NCBI GenBank assembly: GCA_024741835.1
Contig: JAENRP010000049.1
Span: 14,317-78,316 of the forward strand
Length of the DNA stretch: 64,000 bases
Origin: Diplocarpon mali
Taxonomy: Eukaryota > Ascomycota > Leotiomycetes > Helotiales > Drepanopezizaceae
Direction of reading: 5' to 3'
In this document: piece by piece, positions 1 through 10,273 of the stretch
Numbering within the stretch: position 1 is the first letter of the stretch
How the letters are laid out: each line of letters opens with the position of its first letter
Position numbers and translations under genes: made by a program
The notes under the pieces: generated by a model
What the model was told of the DNA's origin: nothing
Databases searched by the model: none
Seen by the model: the letters and a program-made list of their open reading frames with translations, nothing else

Positions 1-883
1 CCCCCTCTCAGCCACGAGCCCAGCGCTGAGGCGGTCTAGCGACAGGTCCCCGATGTCCAGTCAACCCTCCCCTCCTCCGCCCGTCAACCGCGGCCCTGTC
101 GTCGTCAACCGCGGCCCTGTCGTGGCCCACCGTAGGACTCGAGCTCGTGCTCGGATGAGGATCGCCGCCTCTCTCCCTGTCCCTCCCCGCGGAATGCTGG
201 ACTGCTCAGCTTTCTCGCAGACATATCCCCGAGATAGCAGCAGTCCATCACCCCCGATCCGTTGCTCCCAGGCCGCCGCCTGATGCGTGCGTTTTGGGCG
301 AGCGTGGGATGCCTCGCACCACTTGCGGGCGTGGGGTCCGTCCGAATGCGTGCCCCTCGCCGCCGAGCTGAAAACCCCCACCCCTGCAAGCAATATCGGG
401 CTTCAGATCCCCCTCGGTCGTAGTCCCAACTCGTGCCACGGCCGCGCTGGCGACGGTGCAGACGTCGCCCCGAGACCCCGCGGGATCCGGCGCACATCTC
501 CATCCGGCGCTCGCCATGCTCTGATCGGGAGTCGGGTTGCAGTGCTGAGACGCCGTCGTCGAGTGGCGTCGCGCACGTGGAACGGCCGGGGATGCTGCAG
601 CCGCCGTGGCGTTCCCAGCCTCGATTGCTTCGGTGCATCGTGGTCAGACGGGGACGGGAGGCTTGCCGGTGACAAGCCTCATCCAAATCAGCGCGCAGCC
701 ACACACATACCGCTGAGATGGAAGACATATGAGAGCTGGCAGCCCGCTCGTCTTCCTCTCCGTCCCCCTCTCCGTCCCCATCCCCGTCCCCGACTCTCGG
801 CCCGACTCTCGGCCCTTCCAAGCCAGCCCTCGCTAAGCCCGCCCGTCGCCCAAGATCAAAACAAAACAAAGAGCGGCCAGACC
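1..883 (+). promoter_or_regulatory. Upstream region of the amino-acid permease gene
   Basis: No convincing gene is seen here; the open frames overlap each other on both strands and have no recognisable domain. The stretch is GC-rich. About 100-150 bases before the permease start it becomes pyrimidine-rich, with repeated short blocks rich in CCGTCCC and two copies of an 11-base unit GACTCTCGGCC. CT-rich tracts of this kind are common just upstream of fungal transcription starts, so this is probably promoter and 5' leader. No specific factor site was identified. Confidence 0.4.
83..124. repeat. 21-bp direct repeat, two copies
   Basis: Two adjacent copies of a 21-base unit that begins GTCAACCGCGGCC start at positions 83 and 104. 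They are nearly perfect and GC-rich. The repeat lies 760 bases upstream of the permease start codon; no function is implied. Confidence 0.7.
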
Positions 884-3440
884 ATGACCGCGAGCGCTGA
901 CGGGCGAGTCCCGCGCGGCCCCAACATCAAGTATCCGGATGCCCAGGACGAGGAGGTTCCCGAGGCGACGGGCTACCTGGACACGTGGGATATCGCATGT
1001 CTGATTATCAACAAGATGATCGGAACGGGCATTTTCACGTCAGTGTGGCCGTCGCCAGCTCTCCCGGCCGGCTGGACTTGCGCGACGTGACCGCTAATGC
1101 TCGGGCACAGCACGCCAGCCTCGGTGGTGGTTCTCGTCGGGAGCAAGTATGGCGCCTTGCTCCTGTGGCTGTTTGGCGCGGTCTACTCCTTCGTCAGGTG
1201 AGCCAGGGCCGTGGCCCCCCCGGACGCGGTCTGCTTCCGCGCGCTGACGGCGACAGCATGCTCGTCTACCTCGAGTACGGCCTGGCCTGGCCCTTCACGG
1301 GCGGCGAGTTCACCTACGTGAGCACCCGTGGCGGCGGCGGCGGCGGCGGCGGAGATCCGGCTGACCTCTGGCGCGCTAGATCACCAAGATATTCCCGCGG
1401 CCGGCGCTGGTGACGGCGACCTCGTTTGCCTGGTTCTTCGTTGCCTTCTCGACCTCCACCGGCAACGCGTTGAACTTCGCCAAGTACATCTCGCTGGCCG
1501 GGGCGGACTTCACGGCCGAGGACACCGCCACCACGGCCGCCGACGCGTGGCAGCTCAAGTTCATCGCGTGCTGGGTGGTGGTGGCGATCTGCCTCTTGCA
1601 CTACCGCCTGATCGACATCGGCGTGTGGAGCAACTTTGGGCTGGCGGGCTACAAGGTGCTGCTGCTGACCATCCTCGTCGTCGCCAGCGGCGCCGGCCTC
1701 GCGCACGAGCGCCGCCTGGGCGGTGTCCGCGGCGCGCACGACTGGCGGAAGCTGGCGGCGGCGGACCTCGCGGCCGGGGGGACGGCGACCGACTCGTCCG
1801 TCAACGTGGCCCTGGCCATGTTCCTGGTGCTGTACAGCTACCAGGGCTGGGAGAACGCAAGTAAGCCGGGCGCCCCTGCGTGTGCCGACGTCGACGCCGA
1901 TGCTGATGCTGACGCTTCTCCGCGCAAGACTACATCACGGCCGACATTGAAGGCGGCGAGAGGGCCAAGCGGAGGAAGCTGAAGAAAGGGGCCCTGTGGG
2001 CGGTCGGGCTGGTGCGTCCGCGGCCGAGTTCTCGGGCCGAGTTCCCCTTCTCCCCCGGGCCGAGTTCCCCATCCCCCCCGCGCATGCTGACTCGGCGCGC
2101 GCTCTAGGTCAGCGTGCTCTACATCGCCTTCAACCTGGTCTTCGTGGGTGCTGGCCTCCCCCGCCACGAGCACGACGTCACGCTCACACCCGCCCGCAGT
2201 TCTTGCTCCTCAGCAACGCCGACATCCAGACCAGCGTCGCCCGAGGAGACTCGGTGGCGTACGACATGGCCCTCCACGTAAGTCCCGGCTCCTCGCCGCT
2301 CTGCCTCGGCGCCGCTGACCCTGATCCCCCCCTCCGGAACAGTCGTTCCACCGCGAGCCTGCCCGCTCCGGCCGCACCACCACGCGCCGGGGCATCGGTG
2401 CTGCCATTGCCCTCTCCGCCCTGGGCAACCTGGTCGGCGTCATCTTCACCAACGGCAGAGGTAAGCCGGCGCCCCCGAGTCGCAGCCGTGTCGCGGGCCT
2501 GACGCCGCCGCAGTCAAGCGGGAGATGGCCAACGACCATCTGATCCCCGGCAGCAGCTTCTTCGCGGCCTCCTCGACCTACGGCCGCCTCCGGGACAGCG
2601 CCGGGACGCCGACGGGCGGGCTGGTGCTGCACGGGCTGGCGACGTGCATCACCGTCACCGCCACCGGCCTCGGCTCGACCGAGGGGCTCAGCTTCGTCAT
2701 CAACCTGTTCACGTACGGCCACTCGGTCATGGGGAGTAGGTCCGCCCGCCCGTTCGCATCCCGTGTCGCCCCCCGCTGACGTCCCCGTGCCCCAGTCGCC
2801 CTCGGCTTCGGCCTCTTCTCCCTCCGGACGCGGCTGCAGGAGAACAAGACCGACTTCGACGGCGACATCCCCGAGAACACGCCGCTCTCCGACTCGCCGC
2901 CCGCGCCGACCTGGCACTACAAGATGCTGCGGCACGACCTCGTCCGTGGGGCCTGCGCCGTCTTCTTCATCGCCGTGCACGGCTTCCTGGTCGTCCTGCC
3001 CATGGTGCCCTCGCGGCTCGCCAACGGCGCGGTGCGGCGGATCCCCAGCTGGGAGCTGCCCGCGGTCGTCCTCCCCGTCTTCGCCGCCGGCGCCTTCGCC
3101 GGCTTCCTCATCACCATCTTCGCCACCCACATGGAGTTCCGGACCGGCGCGAACCAGCTGCAGATCCCGTACGCGGCCCGCCGCTGGCTCATCCAGTTCC
3201 CGCGCGTGAGTGCTCCCCTCCGCCTCCGCCTCCCCCTCTTCCCCCCGCGGCTGACGCGGCTGACAGTACGGTGACTGGCGCTCCAACTGGCGACTCCGCC
3301 GAAGCAGGGGCTCCGTGTGGGCCGAGGCAAAGACGCGCCTGATGGGCGAGAGCGAGGCGTCGCACGCGAGGGAAATCCGCTCCCGGACGTGGCGGGGCCG
3401 CGAGATGTCCCCGGTGAACGCAGCCGAGGGGGCCGACTAG
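884..3440 (+). CDS. APC-superfamily amino-acid permease (MUP1/LAT-like), 11 exons
   Basis: The protein is probably a plasma-membrane amino-acid transporter of the fungal high-affinity methionine permease/LAT type. Exons deduced: 884-1038, 1111-1197, 1257-1317, 1380-1860, 1929-2011, 2108-2143, 2200-2277, 2343-2460, 2514-2735, 2796-3205 and 3267-3440. Together they give 634 residues, a normal length for the family. The N-terminal tail is hydrophilic. The first membrane segment contains IINKMIGTGIFTTP, the glycine-rich substrate-binding helix of APC transporters, followed by a series of hydrophobic segments including SMLVYLEYGLAWPFTGGEF and VLYSYQGWENANYI. Every intron has a GT donor and AG acceptor and the frame is kept throughout. 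The gene is strikingly GC-rich and intron 3 carries a GGC microsatellite. Family assignment is secure; the substrate (methionine or another neutral amino acid) is inference. Confidence 0.87.
1330..1352. repeat. GGC trinucleotide microsatellite in intron 3
   Basis: About seven uninterrupted GGC units lie inside the third intron of the permease gene, so length changes would not alter the protein directly. Confidence 0.8.
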
Positions 3441-6148
3441 GAGATCGGGAGTTAGGCTGGCCAGCACGGACACACGTAGATGCCACTTCCCCAGCCCTCG
3501 TGCAGTTCAGACCCCCGGGCGCTGCGGTAACTACGGCGTCGATTGTGGGGTGCTTGTGTGTATCCCTGTGATAGGGTTCATCTCGTGCGAGCGTGTGTCC
3601 GCGGATGACGACAGACTCAGCAGAACACACGGGTTCATCAGAAGCACTGCAGACTCTTCTCGCCCTTGGTCTATCTGGGTTCGCCGGGCCTCATTACCCT
3701 TCCCAATCGGTCAATCGATGCTTTTTTCCAATCTCAGCCTTCTGTTCCTGTGACACCTCTGTCAACTCGACCCCTCTTCCATTCCGACGCCCCCTCTCAT
3801 CACACAACCAAAGTAACCAATACATAATGTTCAATCGGAGGGGACTCACAGGCTATCGGGCGAATACTGTCAGGAGTAAAATCCTCGGGACTCATACAAG
3901 CAAAAGAGTCGGACCACGTATGACCACGCCTCTGTCCATAGTCGTTACTATTTCTGTCTTGACCAAACAAATGTTTCTCGAGCCTCGTCAGACGTAGGAA
4001 AGCAGGTCTAGACATCTCCGGGAGCGGCGTGGTGATTCTCGCACTTGAATTCCAACCACCATGCAGTCATCAGCCATCATGAAACCCGTGCAGTCTGGGA
4101 GCTCCCTTTCTCCAACCCGTGCCTCGTAGCCCTGCTTCTCTGCGAGGCTGCAGATGTCTCGACTCCCGTTCCATGATGGCCTCTGGCAGCGAGGTGGGTG
4201 GTGATACTGTTGGTGCCACAAGGTGTGCAGGCTGAGATGAATCGATTCAAGGTTTGTTGTATTCGTTGATGATGATCGGTTAGAAGGAGAGAACAAGAAG
4301 GTAAGAGAGCGAGAGAGTGAGTTAGTACTCGAGCATCCCTGCATATGCCAAGGCTGGCCCGTGCCACTAGCTTCACGCCCGTATTCTCCCGCACGTGACT
4401 GAGATCACTGTATCCCTACACTGGCTCTGTTTTCTCTCCTCACAGAGCTCTAGATAGGAACAGGAAGAAGTGATCTCTTATCTCTCTACCTAACCTTCTC
4501 CTCGAACGGTTATCTGATTCGTCGAGATAAACGTCTCTCACGCCTTATTTAGAGTACTCTCGTAACAACGAGCTCGAGCTAGCTTCCCACAAGCCCAAAC
4601 TCTGTAGTCCAATTAGGAGATCAAGGGAAACAAGAAAGAGACAGGGAGCTTTCGCGAACCAGGTCTTTGGAACTGGTGAAGCTTCGGATACGATTCCGGA
4701 GGGGCGTCAGATACCGTACGCAGGCAGGCTGGATTCATGTATTTCAATGGGGAGGACTCCGCACCAGAGGAGCTCTCCAACTTGTCCGTTTCCTTCGCAG
4801 GAGACCTCTGAATATCCTCTTCGCCTCCGTACTTGCTCCCGTGCTGTACTCGCTTAGAGCGCCTCCGCGTCGTTGCAGCTGGGATAGACCCTCTGCTGGC
4901 TAAAGATCTGATCAAGTCAAGTGAAGTAAGGCGACGTAGAGTCAACTCCTTCGCGTAGGTTGAGCAGTTGGATTGAAGCTTAGCTTTATAGCATCAGAAG
5001 CGGGGATAAGACGCTATACAAGAGATGCTGGGAGAGACTCTTTGTTTGTCAAAGTACTTGACCAAACTAGGTAAGGCGGGGTCAAGTCAACTTTTCAGTA
5101 TAAGATAAGTGGTTAGACTAAAGCTAAGACTTAGAGAGTTCTATATAAGGATAAGCGATTGTAAAAGAGATGCTAAGAAAGACCCTCGACCTAATATGGC
5201 ATTTCACCAAGCCAAGTAAGTACAGCGATATTAAGCGAACTTATTAGTATCTGATAAGTAGCTAGATTAAAGCCCGGACGTATAAAGTTCAAAGTTGAGA
5301 AAGACAGCTATACAAGAGAGGCCAAGATAGCCCCTCTGCCTACCGCAGCATCTCACCAAGCCAAGCCACGTAAAGCGACATCGTCAACTCCCGCGCGTCG
5401 GACAAGCGGGCGCGGCTCGGAGTGTCGACGGCAGGCAACGAGTACCCGGCAGACATCGACGACCCCGTCCGTGGCACGCGACCCCTCTGCTTCAATCCCA
5501 ACGACCTATTGCTCCTGACAGGATCTGAAGGTGTAGATTCTGAGTTGTATGGGGCTGCAGGAGTATATATACAAGGTACGATTACATAAGCCAATCCTTG
5601 TATATTCTAACAGCTCCGATGCACAGGCACGGCACGACATCCCCACCATCGCTGAGGCGCAGGAACACGTGCTGGTAAATCATAGCCCGAGATACACAGC
5701 ATACCGCGGAACCAGCTCCCCTCGACTTGCGATATATGAAGGGGTGAGGAAGGACCTTCTCCGCTGCAAAGGAGCGGTAGAGGGGGAGATTCCTTGCACA
5801 GCAGGGATAGCACGGCAAGCGTGGCGAGGAGAAGAGAGGGGTAGCGAGGGAGGTGATCAGTGAACAATGCAGGGGTGAAGGTGGAATGTATCTTGGTATC
5901 TTGATATCGTCTATAAAGCAGCGCAGCAAACAACGCTCGCTTCTTCCCAGCGGCAAAGTAGAGGCACAGTATATCGCAACACGCTGGTCAACCAGTCTTC
6001 ATCGCAGCCCACATCCGGATCCAGCGCTGTCCAGCAAGCCTGGTCTGCTGGACCAGCACGCTCACATGGTACATATCCCCTCCCAGAACGCCGGGATTTC
6101 CCAGGTGTAACAACTCCATCATCATTTCGCAGCACCGAGAGAGAAGAG
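3441..6148. other. Intergenic region with no recognised gene
   Basis: These 2.7 kb separate the permease from the minus-strand orphan. Open frames are short, overlap on both strands and show no domain. The middle holds a degenerate tandem repeat, listed separately. Base composition shifts from GC-rich near the genes to AT-rich around 4.9-5.3 kb. The minus-strand frames at 4613-4945 and 5340-5594 share a peptide pattern (ELTLRRL versus ELTMSLY) because both include repeat units. Confidence 0.6.
4870..5410. repeat. Degenerate tandem repeat, unit about 145 bp
   Basis: The anchor GTAAGGCGA or a close variant recurs at 4926, 5071, 5216 and 5370. A second anchor resembling GAGATGCTGGGAGAGACTCT recurs near 4876, 5021, 5166 and 5315. 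The spacing is therefore 145-154 bases over roughly four units. The two inner units are much more AT-rich than the outer ones and differ mainly by C-to-T or G-to-A type changes, the pattern expected from repeat-induced point mutation. What the original unit was cannot be told. Confidence 0.7.
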
Positions 6149-6855
6149 CTACCGCTGCGGCCGTGGCGGTCGACGGGCAGTGGTGTAGGGCTCCCCCTCG
6201 AACTTCGTCGCGATCCACTCGTGGCGCTGATAATCCCAGGCCCAGTCATACAAGAGATCTTCCTGCTCTTGCTCTTCCTCGTCCTCGTCCTCGTCCTCCC
6301 GCTCCCCCTCGTCTTGCAGCGGTCTCTCGGGCGCCAAGCGGCCGGTGCAGTGCTCCTCGCGCGAGTCCAAGACACGCAGCTCCTCGTGAAGATCGCTCAG
6401 ATCCAGGAGTGCGGCACCGCCGGAGCTTCTGGCGTCGGGGGTCGAGGCCGCGGGAGAGGTGCCGACGCAAGCGTCGGCATCCTCGAAGAAGCGGTCCGTC
6501 TCATACTCGATCGCGGGCAGCGAGGAGTTGAACAGCAGCCAGTCTTTGGAGGAGAGGGCATAGGGTGCGTAGGAGGAGGTTTGGTCGTCGTGCTCCCCTT
6601 GGCCGGTGCGAGTGCTGGTGGCCGCTGCGGGGTGTGAGTCGTGCCGTGGGGGGAGGAGGAGAGAGGAAAGCCACGCACCGAGATTGTGCTCGGCAATATG
6701 CGCGTTGTTTGCGGTCTGAGTGGAATCATGCTGCGTGAGACCTGCTGTGGCGGAGATGTGTTAAAGATGCAGACAGCAAAGAATGGTTGGGACGAACCGA
6801 CGCTCGTGCTGTTGTTGTAGCGCGAGAGCTCGCCGGCGGTCGGGGATCGAGACAT
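6149..6855 (-). CDS. Conserved-looking fungal orphan with acidic tract
   Basis: I do not recognise the family. Two exons are proposed: 6855-6798 and 6741-6149, or 6744-6149 with the alternative acceptor. The donor is GTTCGT, a TTTAAC branch site is present and the acceptor is CAG, giving about 216 residues. The single intron is needed to join the short N-terminal frame starting MSRSPTAGELSRYNN to the long frame. The second exon has a Ser/Thr/Pro-rich linker, an aromatic-rich stretch SSKDWLLFNSSLPAIEYET, an uninterrupted Asp/Glu tract, and a C-terminus with DLLYDWAWDYQRHEWIATKF. These ordered, aromatic-rich segments and the codon bias make it look real. It is transcribed away from the HET gene across a gap of about 1 kb. 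The start and the exact acceptor are uncertain. Confidence 0.6.
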
Positions 6856-7866
6856 CTCGTGCGTGTGGCGCTGATATCTTTCTCTTTGGATCGCTGAGGG
6901 GTATGAGGCGACGGCGGCGACTTGATACCGTTGCTTGCGACGACAGAAGGATCGAGGCCAGGAGCACACGCCTTTTGAGGGTAGGAGACTCCAAATCTGC
7001 CGTCACTCTGCCTGCGCCGCCAGCCAAAAGGCACTGCTCGGCACTGCCACCCCGGTGCGGGAAGCGAGTCAGAATGACACCATATTTTCCTGCGCCCGAC
7101 CCTCTTTGGTGTCTCCTGCTTGCGTGGGGCTGCGGTTGGCCAAATGTGGGGCGAGGAACAGGTTTCTGAAATGGGCTGCATGGTCAAGATTGAGGTAATT
7201 GGATCGGCTGCGTAGGATATGGAGGGGATTGAGTTGAGTGTGAAGGGCTTGAGAGGTTGGGATGTACGAGGAGGACGTCGAGACCATGGCAGCGGGAAGA
7301 TGGCAGATTTGAACGCGCGCGCAGGTATCAAGCCGCGGAGTGCGGTTAGCACGAGACCAGCCCGCGCGACACCATCTGCTCGGCTCGTTTCTCTGAGCAG
7401 GGGCAGCATCAGAGGGCAAACTCATTGCAACTGACGGGGAATGGAGGCACACCGTGCTACTCCACAGGCGCACAGCTACCGACTCTGTTAAGCTCTCTTT
7501 CTGTGGAGAGTCACGTAAGTAGCCATGTTGGAAATGCTTGAAGCTATGCACCTGTTGCAATATTGTACTCTGCGTACCTGGCACTCGGACGTTTTGCTTG
7601 CGCGCCGCTGCACCGTGTCATTTGGCTACTCCCCGCTCTCCAAATCTGCTTGCACGGCGCCGTGTCCGCGGCAGATTTGGTCTCATCTGGTAGCGCGCGC
7701 CCTCTCCTCCCCGCCCGTGGTCACGTCTCGACTCGAAAATGTCGCGCGCCGCCCCCCGCGCAGCGGCGACCAAATTTGCCAGCGCCCGCCCCGCCACCGA
7801 CTCAGCCTCGGTTGGTCGGCGCGCATAGCAAAGCGACGACAGTTGCAGCATCGCGACCACAACACG
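6856..7866. promoter_or_regulatory. Shared region between divergent orphan and HET gene
   Basis: This 1.0-kb stretch lies between two divergent start codons and should hold both promoters. Open frames within it overlap on both strands and have no recognisable domains. No binding site was identified. Confidence 0.4.
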
Positions 7867-10273
7867 ATGGGAGAGTCGTCGCTGGATCCGCGACTACGCG
7901 AGAACTCGAACGCAGCTCCGCCCCGCGGACCGTGGCCGTCGCGCAGTAACATCATCGAGGAGCAGAACAGTGGCTCGGATGGAGACGGCCACGAGAGGGG
8001 CGAGAAGCGCCGCAAGTTGAATCTGTGGAAGTGCAGACATTGCCGCGAGGCCAGGAAAAAGGTCCGTATGCGCGTGATATCACGAGTCGAGCCAGGCTGA
8101 CAGGTCCAAGTGCTTCCCCGAAGATCGCGTCTGGCCCCAGAAATGCAATCGGTGTCTTCAGCATCGCCCCGCGCAGCTTGATTGCTCGGAGCCCGAGTTG
8201 AATACGCGGACCCGGGGCAAGAACTTGTCTAAACCTGCTCGTCGCCCCAAGGCCCCAGCGGCGCGTGATAGGTCGGAGTCGAAGCGGGCAGCGAGTGATG
8301 ATGACGAGAGCTCCGAGGACGATGCCGTCTACTCGAGACCGACGAGGACGAAGATCCCGCAGAAGATGAAGAGGGAGCGACGCGGAACGTCAAGAGACCC
8401 CGTACGAGAGACGCCCGAGCCGGCGTCTGCGGGCAAGACAGACCAGCCGCCAGCAGCGGTATACTTGCCCCTGGAGGCAGGCGAATTCCGGATCTTGCGT
8501 CTCGAACCAGGCCGGAAAGACGACCAAGTCAGATGTTCGTTCGAAACCGCCACGGTTCATTCACCCCCCAGGTACGAAGCCATCTCGTATCTCTGGGGGG
8601 GGGGCAATGAAACGCAGCAACAGACCTCACTCGAGGTTGAGCTGCTGGACAACCAACAACCGCCCAGGTCCCATCGAATCTTGATAAGGAGTATTCTTCA
8701 CTCGGCGCTCCGAAGCCTCCGCCATCCGACTGAGAAGAGATCCTTCTGGGTCAACGCCTTGTGTATCAATCATAGCGACCTCGACGAGAAGAATCAGCAG
8801 ATAGCTTTGAAGAGATCCATCTTCTACAACGCAGAGAACCTTTGCTTCTGGCTTGGGGATGATCCCAGCTACAAAACCGCCTTGAACTTCATCCCCCAAA
8901 TCATCGACCTGGGCGGGATTGACAAGCTCGTACAAGACGAGAACGTGCTCGACAAATGGGTCGCCTTTCTCTCCCTCCTCAAGAATAACGTCTTCAGCCG
9001 TCTGTGGCTCGTCCAAGAAGTCGCCATCGCCCAGAACGTCACCCTCCACTGCGGCGCCCCAGCAATCCACTACGCTGACTTCGTCGACGCCGTGACCATC
9101 TTCCTCTCCTGCCGGAGGCACATCTCCTCGCTCTTCCGCAGCAAGAAGAAGAACGCGCGGGAGCTGACGGACCGCAAGATCACGATGGTCGAGCGTTTTA
9201 TCGACGTCACGACCAACGCCCTGCGCCGCGGTTCCAGCCCGGCGGGCCGGGGCACCATCCAGCGCCTCCTCACGCTCGAAGCCCTCGTCTCGGACCTCAC
9301 CGAGCTTTCCTCTGGCGACCCACGTGACAGGATCTACTCTGTCCTCGCACTCGCCAAAGACGGGCCCAGGCTCCTCGACACCGGGCACAGCAGCTCCGTC
9401 GACGAGACCCTCCGAATAGACTACGAGAAGAGCACGCTGGAAGTGTACCAAGACTTCTTCCTGCACGTAGTCAAGGAATCCCGCTCTCTCGATATCATAT
9501 GCCGGCGCTGGGCCGCGTCCGTCCCCGAAAAAGACGTCCCTCTACCAAGCTGGATCCGGCCCCTCCAGTCCCAGCTGCAACCCCCCTTGGACAGCAACGT
9601 CTGCGAGCGCACCGACGCCGACTGCCTCGTCGGCACGCCCTCTCTCAAACCCTACCACGCAGCCAACAACACGCAGGCCGCCTACCGCGTCGCCGACCTC
9701 CCATCGCAGGCCAAAGCTCTGCACGTGACCGGCGTCCGCCTCGACACGATCGCGCGACTCGGCCCCAGGGCGTCGGAAGGCATCATCCTGTACGAGTGGC
9801 TGCAGCTCGGCTCCTGCATCATCTCCGACGAGCTGGACATCGTGCCCGACGCCTTCTGGCGCACGCTCGTCGCAGACCGCGGGCCGAACGGCTCGAACGC
9901 GCCCTCCTGGTATCACCGCGCCTTCCTGTACTGCCTGGCGGAGAGCACGCCGAACGGGGATGTCAACACCAACCGTCTCATCGCGGCCTGCGAAGCGGGA
10001 TCCTCGCTGGTGGTCGATTTCCTGCAGCGCGTGCAGAGCGTGATCTGGAACCGCAAGTTTCTCGTCAGTGGCACGCACGGGTGGGTTGGGCTGGCGCCCA
10101 TGGCGGCGGTGGAGGGGGACGTGGTGGTCGTGCTGCACGGGTGTAGCGTGCCGGTTGTGCTGAGATGGGTGCGAGGATGGTGGGTATGTGTGGGAGAGTG
10201 CTACGTGCATGGCCTGATGGATGGGGAGGGCTTGGAGATGGGCGTTGGCCTGGAGGAGTTTGAAATACGGTAG
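7867..10273 (+). CDS. Zn2Cys6-HET fusion: heterokaryon-incompatibility domain protein
   Basis: Exons 7867-8061 and 8111-10273 give 785 residues. The 49-nt intron (GTCCGT donor, CTGAC branch, AAG acceptor) falls inside a six-cysteine motif. Spliced this way, cysteines 56, 59, 66, 77, 80 and 90 follow C-x2-C-x6-C-x10-C-x2-C-x9-C, which fits the Zn(II)2Cys6 binuclear cluster of fungal transcription factors. A basic and acidic linker follows. The HET domain then shows YEAISYLWG (220-228), FWVNALCIN (277-285), SRLWLVQEVAIA (361-373) and GDPRDRIYSVLALA (467-480). HET proteins trigger cell death after fusion of unlike hyphae. Here the cluster suggests DNA or nucleic-acid binding, or simply a structural zinc site. 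The HET call is secure; the fusion depends on the AAG acceptor, since the CAG ten bases upstream would break the frame. Confidence 0.85.
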
